A stretch of 64,000 nucleotides of DNA from Limnothrix sp. FACHB-406 (GTDB lineage Bacteria; Cyanobacteriota; Cyanobacteriia; CACIAM-69d), in assembly GCF_014698235.1 (NCBI RefSeq), contig NZ_JACJSP010000006.1:62001-126000 (forward strand), read 5' to 3'. This document shows positions 45,388 through 55,066 of this stretch, one piece after another (within the stretch, counting starts at the first letter, position 1; the number at the start of each line of letters is the position of its first letter). Position numbers and translations under genes: made by a program. The notes beneath the pieces were generated by a model. It did no database searches. It saw nothing but the letters and a program-made list of their open reading frames with translations, and had not been told where the DNA came from.

Positions 45388-45906
45388 ATGGACTTTTCGT
45401 TTCAATGTACCTACTGTCATGAAGTGCATGAAGGATCACCAAGCTTTGGATTCACAGCGCCCGATCCCTACGTGGCACTTAGCGAGGAACAGAAGCAGTC
45501 GATCGCTTCGCTGACCGATGATCTATGCGTGATTCGCTATGAAAATGGCACAGTCGATCGATTTGTTCGAGCAGTGCTGGAAGTCCCCATTCATGGCATT
45601 GATCGCCCCTTTCTCTGGGGAATTTGGGTCTCAGCAAGTGAGCAGAGCTTTGATCGCTATGTTGCCACGTTTGATGACCCGATTGAGGGCGATGGTTTCT
45701 TTGGGTGGATCTCAAATCGCATTCCTGAATATCCCGTGGAGTCGATGCGATCGGGCGATGTTTACATCCAAATGGGTCAGCAGCGCCCCAAAGTCCTGCT
45801 TCATCAGCCTAAGCAAGGAATTGATCAACTATTCATCGATCAGCAGCAAGGAATTCCAGTCGATCGCGCCCAAGTTCTAACCGAAAAACTCTTACACGGA
45901 CTCTAG
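45388..45906 (+). CDS. DUF2199 domain-containing protein
   Basis: 172 residues from ATG 45388 (MDFSFQCTYCHEVHEGSPSF), chosen because this Cys-x2-Cys-x2-His start is the beginning of the DUF2199 domain; the 31 open codons before it are not family-like. The middle has LCVIRYENGTVDRFVRAVLE, PFLWGIWVSASEQSFDRY and an FFGWISNRIPEYP segment. The N-terminal cysteine/histidine cluster probably binds zinc. The function is unknown. DUF2199 genes often sit in accessory clusters with toxin-like proteins, as here. Confidence 0.8.
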   Translation: MDFSFQCTYCHEVHEGSPSFGFTAPDPYVALSEEQKQSIASLTDDLCVIRYENGTVDRFVRAVLEVPIHGIDRPFLWGIWVSASEQSFDRYVATFDDPIEGDGFFGWISNRIPEYPVESMRSGDVYIQMGQQRPKVLLHQPKQGIDQLFIDQQQGIPVDRAQVLTEKLLHGL

Positions 45907-45930
45907 GGTGTCACGCATAAACCTCAGGAA

Positions 45931-46608
45931 TTATCCGGCTTGCTCTGCCTGAGTCCACTGTTGCATCAGCCATTGTATTGTTTCCCCTTGGCTCTCCTGT
46001 TGGCTCCGTTGCAAGGCTTCGGAAACTAGGGCGATCGACAGATTGGGTAATACTGCGGACGTTTCAATCACGCCGCTACGACCCTGATCAATTCCAAATG
46101 CCATCACTTGGGATTGCACCGAATCCACCACCCAATATTCCTGAATTCCTAACTGTTCATACAACAGTCGCTTAAATCCCAAGTCTGTATTGAGGGAACT
46201 GGCGGCAATTTCGATCACCAACGTGGGCGGCGCATACTGATTCAGATCGACGATTGCATTATTAGCTGGTAGCAAGCGGCGATCGTCCCCCAAATAAAAC
46301 GCAATGTCTGGCTGAGCTTCCCGTTCTCCTGGTTTCTGGAAGCTTGTGTTTGTGTAGCCATGAACTCGTATGCCTTGCTGCATGGCATACAACAAAATGA
46401 TTGCACTCAGCAGTGTGTTATCTCGTCCGTGCAGTGGCCCAACTGGTGACATATCAATCAAAAACCAACCATCGTGATAAAAGCATCGAGCCGCTGCGAA
46501 TTCGGGGCGATCGGCTTGCTGGCGAAAATCTGTCCAAGCGCCAGCCAGCCAGCCTTCGTCCAAGGAAGCAGCGATTGGGTTCGGTGCGATCGTTGCAAGA
46601 TCGATCAT
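45931..46608 (-). CDS. Uma2 family endonuclease-like protein (DUF820)
   Basis: 225 residues. The restriction-like core has ARCFYHDGWFLIDMSPVGPL, AQPDIAFYLGDD (the PD motif), APPTLVIEIAASSLNTDLG (the E-x-A/K position) and YEQLGIQEYWVVD. Uma2/DUF820 proteins carry a PD-(D/E)XK fold and are hugely amplified in cyanobacteria, where they are suspected to be mobile or toxin-like nucleases; none is well characterised. It is convergent with the DUF2199 gene, 24 bases away. Confidence 0.88.
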   Translation of the reverse strand: MIDLATIAPNPIAASLDEGWLAGAWTDFRQQADRPEFAAARCFYHDGWFLIDMSPVGPLHGRDNTLLSAIILLYAMQQGIRVHGYTNTSFQKPGEREAQPDIAFYLGDDRRLLPANNAIVDLNQYAPPTLVIEIAASSLNTDLGFKRLLYEQLGIQEYWVVDSVQSQVMAFGIDQGRSGVIETSAVLPNLSIALVSEALQRSQQESQGETIQWLMQQWTQAEQAG

Positions 46609-46698
46609 GGATTGTTAGCCTCAGTGCGATCGCCTTATTTGATTATGACTCAAGACTTTAATGTGTCTCAGTTGAATTTCTCGACCAAGAGTAAAGCT

Positions 46699-47310
46699 CT
46701 AATCTGATAGTTGTGAATTTATAAACTGAAGACCATGATCAAATCTAGGAATCATTCGGCAGTTCAAATTTTGTAGGGACTCCACAATATCAGGGCGATC
46801 AAAGTCCTTAGAATTTCGATTCAGAAAACAAGCTTCCTGCGGCTTCTTCTCTTCCAAATGATGGATAACCGAAGCATACACAACTGAGTCTTGGGCACTT
46901 AAGCCATATTCAGACTCGCAAATAGTCGCATGATTCAAAATTTTCTGAGAAAGAGTGATGATCTCGGCCGCGTCAAGCAACTGATTCCGATAAAGCAAAA
47001 ACCTTGATTGTTCCTCTTGAGTACTCGCAATGATTAAGCTGGCAGTATCTTGTAGATTCTGAATACGAGTTCGATGAGCTTCTGACCTTCGTAGCTGACT
47101 CAGCTCTTGATTAAGCTCTTCTTGAAGCTTTTTACGCTTTTGAGCTTGTCGATACAGCTTGTCATTGGGTTCAACTAATGAGTAAGCAGGTACGATCAAC
47201 TTCAGTTGATGTGATTGACATAGCGCCAGAATTACTTCACAAGATTCATATTCTTCCTGCTGAAAGACCAACTCTAGAAAAAAGTTAGTCTCAACATAGA
47301 CACTGATCAT
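46699..47310 (-). CDS. PIN-like domain protein
   Basis: 203 residues. The PIN fold is indicated by VYVETNFFLELVFQ at the start (an acidic residue in a strand followed by N-F), YGLSAQDSVVYASVIHHLEE and the final CFLNRNSKDFDRPDI. The first acidic site is Glu instead of the usual Asp. A long charged central helix (QKRKKLQEELNQELSQLRRS) is inserted, larger than in VapC toxins. It is translationally coupled to the upstream gene by a 4-base ATGA overlap. A ribonuclease activity is inferred from the fold. Confidence 0.75.
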   Translation of the reverse strand: MISVYVETNFFLELVFQQEEYESCEVILALCQSHQLKLIVPAYSLVEPNDKLYRQAQKRKKLQEELNQELSQLRRSEAHRTRIQNLQDTASLIIASTQEEQSRFLLYRNQLLDAAEIITLSQKILNHATICESEYGLSAQDSVVYASVIHHLEEKKPQEACFLNRNSKDFDRPDIVESLQNLNCRMIPRFDHGLQFINSQLSD

Positions 47311-47762
47311 GCAACCAGAACCTCATGCTCAATTTTTCCTCCTTGAATAGCTGAATAAAGCCCCGATTCCAGAATCCAGCTTTGAGACTCATCCAAGTCA
47401 CTCGGCTCTGGATTGGCATAGATTAGTGTTGCCAACCAAGTGGAAACAATTAAGACCAGGCTTTGCCCAGCGACTTGATCTTTAGAAATATTGGCACGAT
47501 CAAAGTAGGGCTGAAGAATTGACTCTGCGTTGATGATGTAATCAGGTTCTCGGAGCGATGGGATAGGCTCTGCATCACACCAAAGATAAAAATGATCTAA
47601 GAATGCAAATAGGAAATAAGGCACGTTGGGCTGATCGCCATGGGCTAACAGATTCTGGCGAAACTGAGCAACCCAACTAGGCGATTTTTGGCGGTAGCGT
47701 TTGACTTCAACCATCAGCACCAAACGCCCATCTGCACCGCGCACAACTAAATCTGCTTGCAT
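47307..47762 (-). CDS. PD-(D/E)XK-like restriction-fold protein, partner of the PIN gene
   Basis: 151 residues. MQADLVVRGADGRLVLMVEV followed by KRYRQK has the D-x(n)-E-x-K arrangement of a restriction-type nuclease core; WVAQFRQNLLAHGDQPNVPY and FLFAFLDHFYLWCD follow, and SLVLIVSTWLATLI ends the fold. I recall this short protein next to a PIN gene in other cyanobacterial genomes, but no function is known. It is the first gene of a two-gene unit and overlaps the PIN gene by 4 bases. Confidence 0.7.
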   Translation of the reverse strand: MQADLVVRGADGRLVLMVEVKRYRQKSPSWVAQFRQNLLAHGDQPNVPYFLFAFLDHFYLWCDAEPIPSLREPDYIINAESILQPYFDRANISKDQVAGQSLVLIVSTWLATLIYANPEPSDLDESQSWILESGLYSAIQGGKIEHEVLVA

Positions 47763-47853
47763 TTAAGGAGTTCCAGTTAATAGTCCAAGCACAATTCTGA
47801 CCAGAAGTGCCTAGCTCCAGTATCGCTGATCCCATTGAGTCAGCATAAAAGTA

Positions 47854-47884
47854 CAGATGCCGACCTAGGAGCGATCGGCATCTG
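47854..47884 (-). terminator. Rho-independent terminator of alaS
   Basis: CAGATGCCGA and its exact complement TCGGCATCTG enclose an 11-base loop. On the minus strand they are followed by TACTTTTATG, 36 bases after the alaS stop codon. Confidence 0.6.
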
Positions 47885-47919
47885 CTGGTTAACGAGTTTT
47901 TAGGCCAATTGCGATTGCG

Positions 47920-50556
47920 TTACCCGATCGCACCTTGCAGTTGGGTTTTCGCGGCGGCGATCGCTTCGTCCAGTTTGCTGGCATCGCGGCCGCCCGCTTG
48001 GGCCAGGTTGGGTTTGCCGCCGCCGCCGCCGCCGCAGAGTTTGGCGATCGCCCCGATGAATTTGCCCGCTTGTAGGCCCTTGGCGATCGTCGCTTTGCCG
48101 AAGGCCGCCACCAGGCTCACTTTGCCGTCATCGGTAGCCGAAGCCAGCACCACCGCCGCGCCGTCGCCCAGCTTTTGGGCCAGCCGATCGCCCGCCGTGG
48201 TCAGGGAAGCCGCATCGACTCCATCCAACCGCGCTACCAAAATGCGGAAGTCACCGATCGCCTCGGCCTGACTGGCCAAACTATCGGACTTGGCGATCGC
48301 CAGTTCCGCTTTCAGGGCATCCAGTTGCTTTTGGCTGGTTTTCAGCTCCTCTTGCAGGGTGCTGACCCGATCGAGCACTTCCTCAGGCTTCACCTTGAAC
48401 CGATCGCTCAGGTCGCGCACCACCCGATCACGCAGGTTCAAATAGTCCAAAATTGCCGGGCCCGACACCGCCTCAATCCGTCGGATGCCGGAAGCCACGC
48501 CCGCTTCGGAAATAATCTTGAATGCGCCGATTTCCGCCGTATTGCTCACGTGGGTACCGCCGCACAGCTCCATAGACACGCCGGGGAAGTCCACCACGCG
48601 CACCACGTCGCCGTATTTCTCGCCGAACATCGCCGTTGCGCCCTTGGCCTTGGCATCGGCGATCGGCATTTCCGCCACCACCGCGCCGTGGGCTTCCGCA
48701 ATCCAGGTGTTCACTTGGCTTTCCACCTGGGCCACCTCGTCGGCGGTCAGGGGGCGGGGGCAGTTGAAGTCAAACCGCAGCCGATCGAAGTCCACCAGCG
48801 AACCGGCTTGGGAAATGCTGGGGTCGATCAGCGCCTTCAGGGCCGCTTGCAACAGGTGGGTGGCGCTGTGGTTGGCTTGGGCCCGGCGGCGGCAGGCTTG
48901 ATCGATCGTTGCCGACACCGTTTGACCGGCTTTCAGGATGCCGCGCTCGATTCGCCCGAAATGCACAAAAAAGTCCGATTCCTTTTTGACATCGGTGATT
49001 CGCACCAGCAAATCATCGCCGCTGAAATAACCGCGATCGCCAATTTGTCCGCCCGATTCCGCATAGAAGGGGGTGCAATCGAGCAGAATTTGCACCTCGT
49101 CCCCGGCGCTGGCAGTTTCTACTACTTTGCCCGCCACCAGCAGCGCTTCCACTTGGGCGGTGCTAGCGCTGTTTTGGTAGCCCAAAAATTCGGTTTTTTG
49201 GACTTTTTCGGCGAGGGAGTCGATCGAGCCTTGGACAGTCAAATCGATCGTTTCGTGGGCGGCGCGGGCCCGTTCCCGCTGCTTTTCCATCTCCACTTCA
49301 AACCCGGCCGCATCCACGGAAATGCCCTGCTCTTCGGCGATTTCCTGGGTCAATTCCAGCGGAAAACCAAAGGTGTCATACAGAACGAAAGCATCGGCTC
49401 CCGAAATTTGTTGGGGATTTTTCGCCAGAATTTCTGCGAGCAGTTTCTCGCCCCGTTCCAGGGTTTTCAGGAATTGGGCTTCTTCCCGTTGCAATTCCGA
49501 TTTGATGTAGTCGGCCCGATCGCGCACATTCGGATAGATCGCTTCCGACAGGGCGATGGCCGTTTCGGCCACTTTTGTGGTGAATTCACCGGCAATTCCA
49601 ATCAAGCGGCCGTGGCGCACCACCCGCCGAATTAACCGCCGCAAAATGTAGCCCCGACCGAGGTTAGAAGCCGTCACCCCATCAGCAATCAAATGCACCA
49701 CAGCGCGCACGTGATCGCCAATCACCTTGAGGGAAACCTTGGTTTTTTCGTCGGCTTTAGTGTAGTCAACCTGGGCAATATCGGCGGCCGTTTTAATGAT
49801 CGGAAAAATCAGATCCGTTTCATAGTTATTCGGCACTTTTTGCAGGATTTGGGCCATCCGTTCCAAGCCCATTCCGGTGTCGATATTTTGGTTTTGCAGG
49901 GGCGTGAGATTGCCGTCTGCATCGCGGTTGTATTGCATGAACACCAAGTTATAAAACTCGATGAACCGCTCATCATCTTCTAGGTCAACTTCGCCTGCTT
50001 GGTCGGGGAAAAAGTCGTAATAGAGTTCCGAACAAGGGCCGCAAGGGCCGGTGGGGCCAGAGACCCAAAAGTTATCGGCCTCGCCCATCCGTTTAATGCG
50101 ATGTTCGGGTACACCGACTTGATCGCGCCAGATTGCAAAGGCTTCGTCGTCGCTTTCAAACACACTAACGGCGATGTTTTTCGGGTCTAAGCCAAAGCCC
50201 ACTTCGGGATCGGTGGAGAGTTTCCAAGCCCAGGCGATCGCCTCTTTTTTAAAATAGTCCCCGAAGCTAAAGTTGCCCAACATTTCAAAGAAAGTGTGGT
50301 GGCGCTTGGTGCGGCCCACGTTTTCAATGTCGTTGGTGCGGATGCATTTTTGGGAAGTGGTGGCGCGTGGCGTGGCGGGCGCTTGCTGACCCAAAAAGAT
50401 CGGCTTGAAGGGCAACATCCCGGCGATCGTCAGCAACACCGTCGGATCTTCCGGAACCAGGGAGGCGCTGGGCAGGCGCTTGTGGGCCTGGGCCTCGAAG
50501 AAAGCCAGGAATTTTTCGCGAATTTGGGAACCGCTGAGGGGGGCTGGCGACGGCAT
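47920..50556 (-). CDS. alaS: Alanyl-tRNA synthetase
   Basis: 878 residues, a full-length enzyme. Class II aminoacylation motifs are present: [32 protein letters not shown] (motif 2 region) and [12 protein letters not shown] (motif 3). The editing domain has [11 protein letters not shown] and [15 protein letters not shown], supplying its four zinc ligands, and a C-Ala domain rich in Lys and Gly ends in a [15 protein letters not shown] loop. It charges tRNA-Ala and clears Ser- and Gly-mischarged tRNA in the cytoplasm. The next gene downstream is the PD-(D/E)XK/PIN unit, behind a terminator. Confidence 0.98.
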   Translation of the reverse strand: MPSPAPLSGSQIREKFLAFFEAQAHKRLPSASLVPEDPTVLLTIAGMLPFKPIFLGQQAPATPRATTSQKCIRTNDIENVGRTKRHHTFFEMLGNFSFGDYFKKEAIAWAWKLSTDPEVGFGLDPKNIAVSVFESDDEAFAIWRDQVGVPEHRIKRMGEADNFWVSGPTGPCGPCSELYYDFFPDQAGEVDLEDDERFIEFYNLVFMQYNRDADGNLTPLQNQNIDTGMGLERMAQILQKVPNNYETDLIFPIIKTAADIAQVDYTKADEKTKVSLKVIGDHVRAVVHLIADGVTASNLGRGYILRRLIRRVVRHGRLIGIAGEFTTKVAETAIALSEAIYPNVRDRADYIKSELQREEAQFLKTLERGEKLLAEILAKNPQQISGADAFVLYDTFGFPLELTQEIAEEQGISVDAAGFEVEMEKQRERARAAHETIDLTVQGSIDSLAEKVQKTEFLGYQNSASTAQVEALLVAGKVVETASAGDEVQILLDCTPFYAESGGQIGDRGYFSGDDLLVRITDVKKESDFFVHFGRIERGILKAGQTVSATIDQACRRRAQANHSATHLLQAALKALIDPSISQAGSLVDFDRLRFDFNCPRPLTADEVAQVESQVNTWIAEAHGAVVAEMPIADAKAKGATAMFGEKYGDVVRVVDFPGVSMELCGGTHVSNTAEIGAFKIISEAGVASGIRRIEAVSGPAILDYLNLRDRVVRDLSDRFKVKPEEVLDRVSTLQEELKTSQKQLDALKAELAIAKSDSLASQAEAIGDFRILVARLDGVDAASLTTAGDRLAQKLGDGAAVVLASATDDGKVSLVAAFGKATIAKGLQAGKFIGAIAKLCGGGGGGKPNLAQAGGRDASKLDEAIAAAKTQLQGAIG

Positions 50557-50622
50557 AGGGCGGGGGTAAGCAGGGCGATCGGGGACGGGAAATAGTTGCG
50601 AAAACCAGTCTATGAGTTTAAC

Positions 50623-51621
50623 TCAAGTCGGGGCGGCGCTGGTTAACTCCAGGACTCGTTGATAGAACCAATGGTTACGATCGCGCGTTTCCTGCAAACT
50701 TTCGGGATAGGTGCGGCATTGTTTTAAAAAGCGTTGCCAGCCCGTCACATCACAGGTGAATCGATCGTACCGACGGCGATCGATCCAGGTTTTTCCCAGT
50801 AATTTCAGTTGCCAACCGGCGGGCCGCCACCGCTCGATCGGGAAAATGCCCGGCTGATGTTTCAGGGTGTGAGTTTTGCTGGTGAACGGAAAGGCCAAAA
50901 CCCTCCGCCCCAACAATGTTCCCCAATAGGCTCCATGATAGGAACTGGTGAGAATGGTTTCGCCGGATCCGAGGAAATTGAGAACCGTTTCAAAATCCGT
51001 TTCCTCGTTGGTCATGCGGGGAAAATCGGGGAAATCAATCTGGAATTTTTTGTGGGAAAACACCACAAACTCATGGCGAATCAGCCTCGGTTGGTCAAAG
51101 GCGGGATGCAGGCAACTGGCACAGGGCAGCCAATGGTAACCCAAGCCCAAATTCTCCACATGGGCATCCCGCAACCCCACTAAATCAAACCCATCCAGAT
51201 AGGTTCGATAGTCAAAATTTTGAATTTGTTGGGGTGTAAATTTGCCGTAGATCTGCTGACCGGGGCCCCAGGCAATTAGTTTGGTTCGATCGGGTGATTG
51301 TTGTCGTTGCTGAACCAGGGCTTGGATCGCCTTTTGAAAGCGATCGAACAATAGGCCACCTCCACCCAACACATGCACGATCGGGCGATCACCGAATAAT
51401 AATTCCGCTTGGGTTTGGTCGCGGGTTTCTGGATCTAAGCGGCGCAGATCGATCGCCTGTTGATCGGCGGCTAATGTCAAATAACGACTCGGAGCCGCGA
51501 GCAAATCACCAATATTCTTAGGGTCAATGACATGCCAATTGAGTAACTGCCAAGCATCAGCAACAGGGGTATCCATAGGCTCCGGGCGGCTGCCGTCACT
51601 CCATGAAGGGATGATTCCCAT
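50623..51621 (-). CDS. Polysaccharide pyruvyl transferase family protein
   Basis: 332 residues from ATG 51621 (MGIIPSWSDGSRPEPMDTPV); the frame is open to 51930, but that part overlaps the end of the upstream S33 gene and reads as noise. The PS_pyruv_trans features are IVHVLGGGGLLFDRFQKAIQ near the middle and the late ILTSSYHGAYWGTLLGRRVL, with a conserved His. The family transfers pyruvate from phosphoenolpyruvate onto sugars of exopolysaccharide or cell-wall polymers. It starts 20 bases after the S33 hydrolase gene and is likely to be cotranscribed with it. Confidence 0.82.
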   Translation of the reverse strand: MGIIPSWSDGSRPEPMDTPVADAWQLLNWHVIDPKNIGDLLAAPSRYLTLAADQQAIDLRRLDPETRDQTQAELLFGDRPIVHVLGGGGLLFDRFQKAIQALVQQRQQSPDRTKLIAWGPGQQIYGKFTPQQIQNFDYRTYLDGFDLVGLRDAHVENLGLGYHWLPCASCLHPAFDQPRLIRHEFVVFSHKKFQIDFPDFPRMTNEETDFETVLNFLGSGETILTSSYHGAYWGTLLGRRVLAFPFTSKTHTLKHQPGIFPIERWRPAGWQLKLLGKTWIDRRRYDRFTCDVTGWQRFLKQCRTYPESLQETRDRNHWFYQRVLELTSAAPT

Positions 51622-51640
51622 TTTCCAAAGCGGCCCCCAC

Positions 51641-53764
51641 CTAGCGGGACTGAATTCGGAAATTACTGAGCACCCCTTCCAAAACCGCATCCCGATGCCA
51701 AAGGGAATCGCTGTCGATCGCCACCACGTAGGTTTTGCCCTGGCGCGTGTACAGGGCAACGATCGAAGCCAGGGATGGATTATCGATCGTATACAGTTGC
51801 CAGCGCCGGTTCCGATAGCGTCGTTCTCCGAGCGATCGGGTGGGGTAAGGGAGCGATCGCAACACTTCCGCCGTGGACTGTTGGGCCACCGACACCGCCA
51901 ACACCCGCCCCGTGGCAAACCCGCTGCCATCCACCTCGCTCCAAACCGGAGCCAGTCCTTGCATACTCAAGCGCCAACCCGCTGGAATCACCATACTGAT
52001 CCCGAGATTGTTGGCCGTGGCCGGCGTGAACCGCAGAGTTTTGGGCACTTCAAATTGCGTCCGCATTTGCGACACACAGGCCGCATTGGGGGCGCGATCG
52101 GGCGCTTGCAAAAACCCTCCCATAATTTGGCTCACGCAATCGGAACTCCCGAACACCGCGTGACTCAGACCCGGCAGCACGTAGCGATAGTGGCGATCCA
52201 ACCCCCGGGCCACCCGTTCCGCAAACTCTGGCGGCGTGACCTGATCCAACTCCCCAGACAACAGCAACGAGGGCACAGAGCTGCGCACCGGTTGATTCGC
52301 CTTAGGAGCCAGGGCCGGCACTTGCCAAGTTTGACAGGTGCGCAACAGTTCCTCAGGCGCTTGGAGCAGGGCCGGGGCAATTTCCGGATATACACCGCTG
52401 GCATCCACTTCCGCCAAGGTAAATCCGCCATCTTCCGAACACATCACGGAGTTATAAACCCCATCGGCCTGGCTTTTGCTAAACAGCAACAGCGGCAACA
52501 CGCGCAAAATTCCCGCATAATTGTTCTGGCGAGTTTCCCGCAGGGCCTGGGGCAACTTGGGAATGCTGGCGGAGGAATAAAACGCCGTGCTGACAGCAGA
52601 AATGAACCCATCCCCATCCAACAACACGGGAACCGCCAGCCGATTCGGATCCAAATTCTCGATCGAGAGCCGACCTTCCAACAAATCCTGAAGCTCCCCA
52701 TAGTTGGGCAACTGAATCACCTGGGGGCGCGCCCGCAGCTTGGCCACGGCTCCCAAAAAGTCCTGTTCAAGGGTGGTGTAGGTGGAACCACAAAGGCGAT
52801 CGCGCCGACAAGCTTCAAAAAACCGCCGCAGGGCCCGATCAGTATTGCGCGGTAAATGCACGATGAAGCTGGTATCCAGGGGCGCAACGGAATCCAAAAT
52901 CACCGATCGCAGGCGATCGGGAAAATCGCGCATCAGGTGCTGGGCCAACATCGTCCCGTAGGACACCCCATAAAAATTGAACGGGCCGCCATACCCCGCC
53001 GCTTGCACCACCAAGGGCACATCCGCTGCACTTTCTAGGCTGTTGTAGGCCGCCAAATCCACACCGGAATTTTTGAGCCGATCGCGACAGCCCGCCACGG
53101 CCGCTTGATAGCGATCGCGCAGGGCCGGTGAGTCGGGGAACCGCGCATTTTGCACCTTGAAATCATAGACTTCTTGGCAAAACAAAAAGGGTTCTGAATA
53201 GCGTGTGCCCCGTTGATCGAACAAAATAATGTCCCGATCGCGCATTCCCGCCAACGAGGGCAAAAAGGCCGGCAACAACTCCAACATTGATCCACCCGGC
53301 CCCCCTTGGGCCATCACCAGCGGATCCGGTTGCGGGTTGGCACTCTTGCTTTTTAAGATTGCCACCCCCAGACGAATGGTTTTCCCGGTGGGATTACTGT
53401 GCCGCTCGGGCACGGTCACCATGCCGCAGCGCACCGTTTCCCGGGCAAACTCCGGCGGTAGGGTAAAGGGGCAATTGTTCGGCTCGAAAGTGGGCGCGAA
53501 GCCGGAATTAGCGCTGGAGTTGGGTGTGGAATTGGGGACGGAATTTAGGTCAGGGCCGCTGGAATCTGGCGCGATCGGGGGTGCAGCCGGAGCATTGGGT
53601 TGCAGCAGCAGCTCGATCGCCTGAATTGTTTGGCCCGTCTCTTGGGCCAACGATCGAGCAGCCATAGGCAACGTTGTGATCGTTGTGGCACAGGCGGCCA
53701 ACAACATCCCCAACCGCCGATGCCAATTGCGCGATCGCCGCGTTCTCACCCCTGAAGTCGTCAT
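51641..53764 (-). CDS. Exported alpha/beta hydrolase, S33 / tripeptidyl-aminopeptidase-like
   Basis: 707 residues from ATG 53764; an ATG at 53797 is also possible. A basic leader and hydrophobic stretch RLGMLLAACATTITTLPMAA look like an export signal; LLAAC could serve as a lipobox. The hydrolase has the oxyanion region MAQGGPGGSMLELLPAFL, the nucleophile elbow NFYGVSYGTMLAQHLM, an acid in SGELDQVTPPEFAE and the His of LPGLSHAVFGSSDC, the TAP-like C-terminal pattern. About 115 extra residues at the end (from VPKTLRFTPATANNLG) form a further domain of unknown role. It should cleave peptides or esters in the periplasm. Confidence 0.85.
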   Translation of the reverse strand: MTTSGVRTRRSRNWHRRLGMLLAACATTITTLPMAARSLAQETGQTIQAIELLLQPNAPAAPPIAPDSSGPDLNSVPNSTPNSSANSGFAPTFEPNNCPFTLPPEFARETVRCGMVTVPERHSNPTGKTIRLGVAILKSKSANPQPDPLVMAQGGPGGSMLELLPAFLPSLAGMRDRDIILFDQRGTRYSEPFLFCQEVYDFKVQNARFPDSPALRDRYQAAVAGCRDRLKNSGVDLAAYNSLESAADVPLVVQAAGYGGPFNFYGVSYGTMLAQHLMRDFPDRLRSVILDSVAPLDTSFIVHLPRNTDRALRRFFEACRRDRLCGSTYTTLEQDFLGAVAKLRARPQVIQLPNYGELQDLLEGRLSIENLDPNRLAVPVLLDGDGFISAVSTAFYSSASIPKLPQALRETRQNNYAGILRVLPLLLFSKSQADGVYNSVMCSEDGGFTLAEVDASGVYPEIAPALLQAPEELLRTCQTWQVPALAPKANQPVRSSVPSLLLSGELDQVTPPEFAERVARGLDRHYRYVLPGLSHAVFGSSDCVSQIMGGFLQAPDRAPNAACVSQMRTQFEVPKTLRFTPATANNLGISMVIPAGWRLSMQGLAPVWSEVDGSGFATGRVLAVSVAQQSTAEVLRSLPYPTRSLGERRYRNRRWQLYTIDNPSLASIVALYTRQGKTYVVAIDSDSLWHRDAVLEGVLSNFRIQSR

Positions 53765-53870
53765 GTTTTTGTATTGACTCCGCAACGTTGACCCCATGAG
53801 TTAAGGCAGCCGCGCTACTACTGTAGAAATTTGGTTTAGGAATTTTTTCGTTGGGGGCGCGAATCCTGTA

Positions 53871-53892
53871 GGGGTGTACGGCCGTACACCCC
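53871..53892. repeat. Perfect 22-bp palindrome (GGGGTGTACGG centre), REP-like
   Basis: The 22 bases starting GGGGTGTACGG are exactly self-complementary and are preceded by GTA. This motif is scattered widely in cyanobacterial genomes as a repetitive palindrome. It lies between the stop of the class V aminotransferase gene and the S33 gene and might help to terminate the former. Confidence 0.7.
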
Positions 53893-53920
53893 AATCCAGA
53901 ATTGCACTAACCCGCTGGAA

Positions 53921-55066
53921 TTAGCCGATCAGATGCTTGGCCGCTGCTGCCACCCCAGCGCCGGAGGTCACCTCAGCCCCCAACTCAATCAAAGTGGCTT
54001 CCAGAGCGGCGATCGCCGTCAGCACGTCCCGATCGCTCACAAAGCCCAAGTGACCAATGCGGAAGATCTTGCCCTTCAGCGCATCCTGACCACCGGCCAA
54101 GGCGATGTCGTACTTCTTGCGCATCACCGATCTCACCTGTTCCGCATCCACGGACTGGGGCATCACCGCCGTAATCGCCGGGCTGGCGCAATCATCGGGT
54201 GCATAGAGCGGCAAATTCAGGGCCGCCACGGCCGCCCGGGTCGCGGCCCGCAAGCGAGCATGGCGCGCAAAGATATTGTCCAGCCCTTCTTTCTTCATCA
54301 ACCGCAAGGCCTCTTGCAGCGCGTAGAACAGGTTCACAGGGGGCGTGAAGGGCGTGCTGTTTTTGGCGGCATCCTTGCGATATTTGCCCAAATCTAAGTA
54401 GTACTTGGGCAGGGTTGCGGTTTTGTAAGCTTCCCAAGCCTTGGGACTGACGGCCACAAAGCCCAAACCGGGCGGAATCATGTAGCCCTTTTGGGAGCCG
54501 GAAGCCACCACGTCCAGGCCCCACTCATCGATCGGGACGCTGGTTGCGCCCAAGCTGGTGACCGCATCCACCATCATCAGCGCACCATGAGCCTTCACAT
54601 GGCCATTGATAGTTTGCAGGTCGTTGATCACCCCCGTGGAGGTTTCGCTGTGGGTGACGATCACGGCCTTGATGCTCTTGTCGCTGTCGGCACTCAGGCG
54701 ATCGGCAAAGGCTTGGGGATCCAAAGGTTTGCCCCAATCCGCCGTCAGGGTTTCCACCGTTAGACCGTAGGCTTCTGCCACCTCGGCCCAGCGTTCGCCA
54801 AACTTACCGTTCGTGCCCACCAACACGCGATCGCCCGCGCTCAGGAAGTTGATGATGCCGGCTTCCATGGCCCCCGTGCCGCTCGAAGCCAAGATCAGCA
54901 CATCATTTTGGGTTTGGTGCAGCCATTTCAGGTTTTCGGTCACTTCGGCCATAATCTTGCCAAAGTCGCCGCTCCGGTGACCGATCGGGTGTTTGGCCTG
55001 GGCCAGCAGCACGGGTTCCGGAACCGGGGTGGGCCCCGGAATCATCAGCATCAATTTGTTATCCAT
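53921..55066 (-). CDS. Class V aminotransferase (serine/alanine-glyoxylate aminotransferase type)
   Basis: 381 residues. The N-terminus MLMIPGPTPVPEPVLLAQAK and HPIGHRSGDFGKIM are characteristic of the AGT/SGAT group; SSGTGAMEAGIINFLSAGD binds the PLP phosphate, and Lys in VASGSQKGYMIPPG forms the Schiff base. VDAVTSLGATSVPIDEWG supplies the ring-stacking Asp region. In cyanobacteria close relatives were historically named the soluble hydrogenase small subunit; the enzymatic role is glyoxylate transamination, likely in photorespiratory metabolism. The start ATG gives MDNKLMLM. Confidence 0.93.
   Translation of the reverse strand: MDNKLMLMIPGPTPVPEPVLLAQAKHPIGHRSGDFGKIMAEVTENLKWLHQTQNDVLILASSGTGAMEAGIINFLSAGDRVLVGTNGKFGERWAEVAEAYGLTVETLTADWGKPLDPQAFADRLSADSDKSIKAVIVTHSETSTGVINDLQTINGHVKAHGALMMVDAVTSLGATSVPIDEWGLDVVASGSQKGYMIPPGLGFVAVSPKAWEAYKTATLPKYYLDLGKYRKDAAKNSTPFTPPVNLFYALQEALRLMKKEGLDNIFARHARLRAATRAAVAALNLPLYAPDDCASPAITAVMPQSVDAEQVRSVMRKKYDIALAGGQDALKGKIFRIGHLGFVSDRDVLTAIAALEATLIELGAEVTSGAGVAAAAKHLIG

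Noticed and set aside
48175-49635. 486-codon open frame on the plus strand
   Set aside because: It lies entirely antisense to alaS, whose protein is unmistakable; high GC keeps the opposite frame open, and the translation is His/Gln-rich with no family look.
51527-52855. 442-codon open frame on the plus strand
   Set aside because: Antisense to the S33 hydrolase gene, which has all catalytic motifs; composition is that of a shadow frame.
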